64,000 nucleotides of DNA, taken from NCBI RefSeq assembly GCF_023555375.1, contig NZ_JAJSEE010000007.1, forward strand, positions 118,422-182,421. Reading direction: 5' to 3'. Below are positions 62,429 through 64,000 of the stretch, piece by piece. The notes under the pieces are model-generated. The model had not been told where the DNA came from, did not search any database, and worked only from the letters and a program-made list of their open reading frames with translations. The stretch comes from Guyparkeria hydrothermalis (GTDB lineage: Bacteria; Pseudomonadota; Gammaproteobacteria; Halothiobacillales; Halothiobacillaceae). Position 1 is the first letter of the stretch. Each line of letters starts with the position of its first letter. The translations under genes and the position numbers were made by a program.

Positions 62429-62452
62429 TCGCCGGGGCGACCGGCCCGGCGA
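62429..62452. terminator. Hairpin between convergent genes
   Basis: TCGCCGGG and CCCGGCGA arms with an 8-base loop; no T run, so only a possible terminator. Confidence 0.35.
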
Positions 62453-62464
62453 TCGGAAGGACGC

Positions 62465-63652
62465 TCAGACCGCGGCCGGCAACGGCTCCTCGACCACCTG
62501 CCGGGCCGGCAGGTATTCCCACCAGGCCACGGCCGGGCCGTCGGCGGCCATCGGGCGCAGATACCGGGCGTGCTCGGCTTCCTTGCCGGCGTTGTCGTAG
62601 TCCATGCCGTCCTTACGGAACGAGGCGAGGATGCGCTGGCGCGAGATCTCTTCCTTGCCGTCGATCAGCCCGGGGTGGTTGCGCAGCACGAAGTCCGGCT
62701 GGAAGAAGAAATAGGTGTAATCGAAGCCGTACGGGTTGCGCGGGTGGTCCTCGGGATAGCAGACACCGAAGGCGGTCAGGAACATGGTCTCGCCGGCCCA
62801 CTCGAACTTCCAGCCGGGCTTGTCGTCGACCCGCTCGAGGCAGCGCGATCCGGCCGGGTCGATGCGGTTGAGCCCCTCGAGCAGGGTGGCGGTGGTTTCG
62901 GCCAGGCGCTCGACCGAACGGCTGAAGGAGGCCGGCAGGCGGAAGGCCAGCCCCTTGAACTTCTCCTTGCGCGCCACCGTCATGAAGCGGAACAGGTCCT
63001 CGCCGAACTGGCGCACGTTGGCATCGAAGCCACGCGCCGGATCGTAGTCGCGCGCCCCCCAGTACTTGCCCGACGGGGCGAAGATGCAGCGGGTCTTGTC
63101 GACCGCGCCCATGAACTCCAGGTGCGTCGGCGAGTAGACGGGCACGTGCGCCGCCGTCCGAGCGAAACCGGCGCGCACGGCCTCGGCCACCTCGGCGCGC
63201 ATCACCTGGGCGTGCACCTCGGCCATGTGCTCGGGGAACTGCGCGGCGATCACCGCAAACAGGGTGTTGGTCAGGCTCTGCAGGCTCGCCAGGCCGTTGG
63301 CGGGCAGCGACGGGGCCATGGCCGGCGCCCCGTTGTAGAAGCGCAGGGTCGCGGCCAGGTCGGCCAGCCGCTCGGGCAACATCGCCGCCGGGTAGAGCGT
63401 GCGCCCCTCCTCGGATTGGCAGGTCTTCAGGGCCTTGTCGGCCTGGACGTAGTAGCGGTGGGCCGTCTCCAGCACCAGGAACGAAAGCAGGGAGAGATCG
63501 AGGTCATCCGCGGCGCGCGGTGACAGCCAGTCGCGTTCGGCCAGCGACTCGGCCAGCCGGATGGCCGCCGCGTCGTCGAGGGTCGCGCCCTGTTCCAGCG
63601 CCCAGCCACCGACCAGCCGACGACCCAGCACAAACTGCTTCATGATGTTCAT
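62465..63652 (-). CDS. Protein of unknown function (395 aa)
   Basis: Not recognised with confidence. A soluble-looking protein without signal peptide or membrane helix. The N-terminal half is helical (LAERDWLSPRAADDLDLSLLS, LVLETAHRYYVQ); the C-terminal half has an aromatic stretch with FGVCYPEDHPRNPYGF, TYFFFQPDFVLRNHPGLIDGK and the histidines and cysteines expected of a metal or cofactor site. It follows the modified-lipid operon convergently, with no obvious functional link. Codon use is like the neighbours, so it is a real resident gene. Confidence 0.7.
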   Translation of the reverse strand: MNIMKQFVLGRRLVGGWALEQGATLDDAAAIRLAESLAERDWLSPRAADDLDLSLLSFLVLETAHRYYVQADKALKTCQSEEGRTLYPAAMLPERLADLAATLRFYNGAPAMAPSLPANGLASLQSLTNTLFAVIAAQFPEHMAEVHAQVMRAEVAEAVRAGFARTAAHVPVYSPTHLEFMGAVDKTRCIFAPSGKYWGARDYDPARGFDANVRQFGEDLFRFMTVARKEKFKGLAFRLPASFSRSVERLAETTATLLEGLNRIDPAGSRCLERVDDKPGWKFEWAGETMFLTAFGVCYPEDHPRNPYGFDYTYFFFQPDFVLRNHPGLIDGKEEISRQRILASFRKDGMDYDNAGKEAEHARYLRPMAADGPAVAWWEYLPARQVVEEPLPAAV

Positions 63653-63850
63653 GGCACGCCCCGTTTTCTATGCTCACCTCTCAACCCACAAGTCACTGAT
63701 TTGAAACACCAAACCAGCGGCTCGCCATACCCCGCCGCGCCGAGCGGAGCGCGCAATCTACCGGATAATGGCCGTGGGCGCAAAAAAGGGGGCACTACCG
63801 GGCCGCACAATCGCGCTAAGCCCTTGCGGACAAACGGGTTTTACCCAAGG
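63653..63850. other. Intergenic region with no feature seen
   Basis: Upstream of the 395-residue protein; no gene, repeat or clear promoter was recognised. Confidence 0.4.
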
Positions 63851-64000
63851 GAAGGTCGGTACGAATGCCATGCCACTCTGGCTTGGCGAGTCGTTCGTGA
63901 TCAAGGCGCGATGTCGCCGGCGTGCCGGTGGCCACGTCAAGGCATCGCAACGCGGAGCATGGGCGACCCGGAACGGCGTGCCAGCGGCACGCCGCAGCCC
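63851..64000. repeat. Fold-back repeat, left part, cut by the window end (copy F)
   Basis: GGGAAGGTCGGTACGAATGCCATG followed by CCACTCTGGCTTGGCGAG parallels the left end of the element at 42852 (GGGAAACCCTGCACGATTCG, ATGGCATCTCTGGCTCGCGGG). The rest runs beyond base 64000. Confidence 0.6.

Noticed and set aside
1..64000. CRISPR array
   Set aside because: No regularly spaced repeats of 25-40 bp with unique spacers were seen; the tandem and fold-back repeats found have other structures.

Overview
The window is 64 kb of GC-rich bacterial chromosome in which nearly every base is coding. The gene content is that of a Gram-negative gammaproteobacterium: LptD/SurA, OmpLA, porin, UbiB/UbiJ, XerD-DsbC, the mrdA-rodA-mltB-rlpA-dacA-lipBA block, lptD-surA-pdxA-rsmA-apaGH, and type IV pilus pilBCD. 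A proteobacterial-type phosphoribulokinase points to a Calvin-cycle autotroph. A member of the sulfur-oxidising Halothiobacillaceae or a relative is my inference; no rRNA or other decisive marker is present.

Layout. 1-4.6 kb: the left edge cuts a copper-type P1B ATPase. It is followed by a small GDCCVxC cysteine protein, an APC permease of less GC-rich composition, a stop-broken second GDCCVxC copy, a tandem-HTH protein and an orphan Phd/YefM antitoxin, ending at tRNA-Thr(CGT). This looks like an eroded genomic island. 4.6-16 kb: CHAD protein, phospholipase A1, ubiJ-ubiB, acs, a gene-free 0.8 kb region with a cluster of DnaA-box-like sites, xerD-dsbC, and a chemoreceptor with a sigma-28-like promoter. 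16-19.5 kb: an epimerase, a REP-associated transposase with its own short repeats, and a porin. 19.7-29.9 kb: leftward lipoate and cell-wall block, then ppa. 30-39.9 kb: rightward adk, lptD, surA, pdxA, rsmA, pgl, apaG, apaH and an MFS gene. 39.9-42.8 kb: an NTF2-like protein and an SDR diverging from a MerR regulator and a short LOV photoreceptor. 43-52.6 kb: pilBCD, coaE, a YgfX-like protein, ygfZ, thiG, trmB, a YrhK protein and phosphoribulokinase. 52.6-63.7 kb: a diguanylate cyclase, a cryptochrome/photolyase-like gene with a 54-residue DUF2256 partner, then a rightward operon (FAD oxidoreductase, DUF1365, cyclopropane-synthase-like methyltransferase, transporter, DUF3833 lipoprotein, chalcone-isomerase-like protein) and one unrecognised gene.

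Two things tie distant parts together. First, the MerR/SDR divergent promoter and the cryptochrome/oxidoreductase divergent promoter each carry three 11-bp-phased nnTRCA repeats, the operator style of LitR/CarH light regulators. With the LOV protein this suggests one blue-light regulon spread over two loci. Second, a family of fold-back elements with shared terminal inverted repeats occurs at about six intergenic sites as full copies, a copy reduced to its ends, and single ends. Its ends and one internal block are shared between copies, and no coding gene is evident inside.
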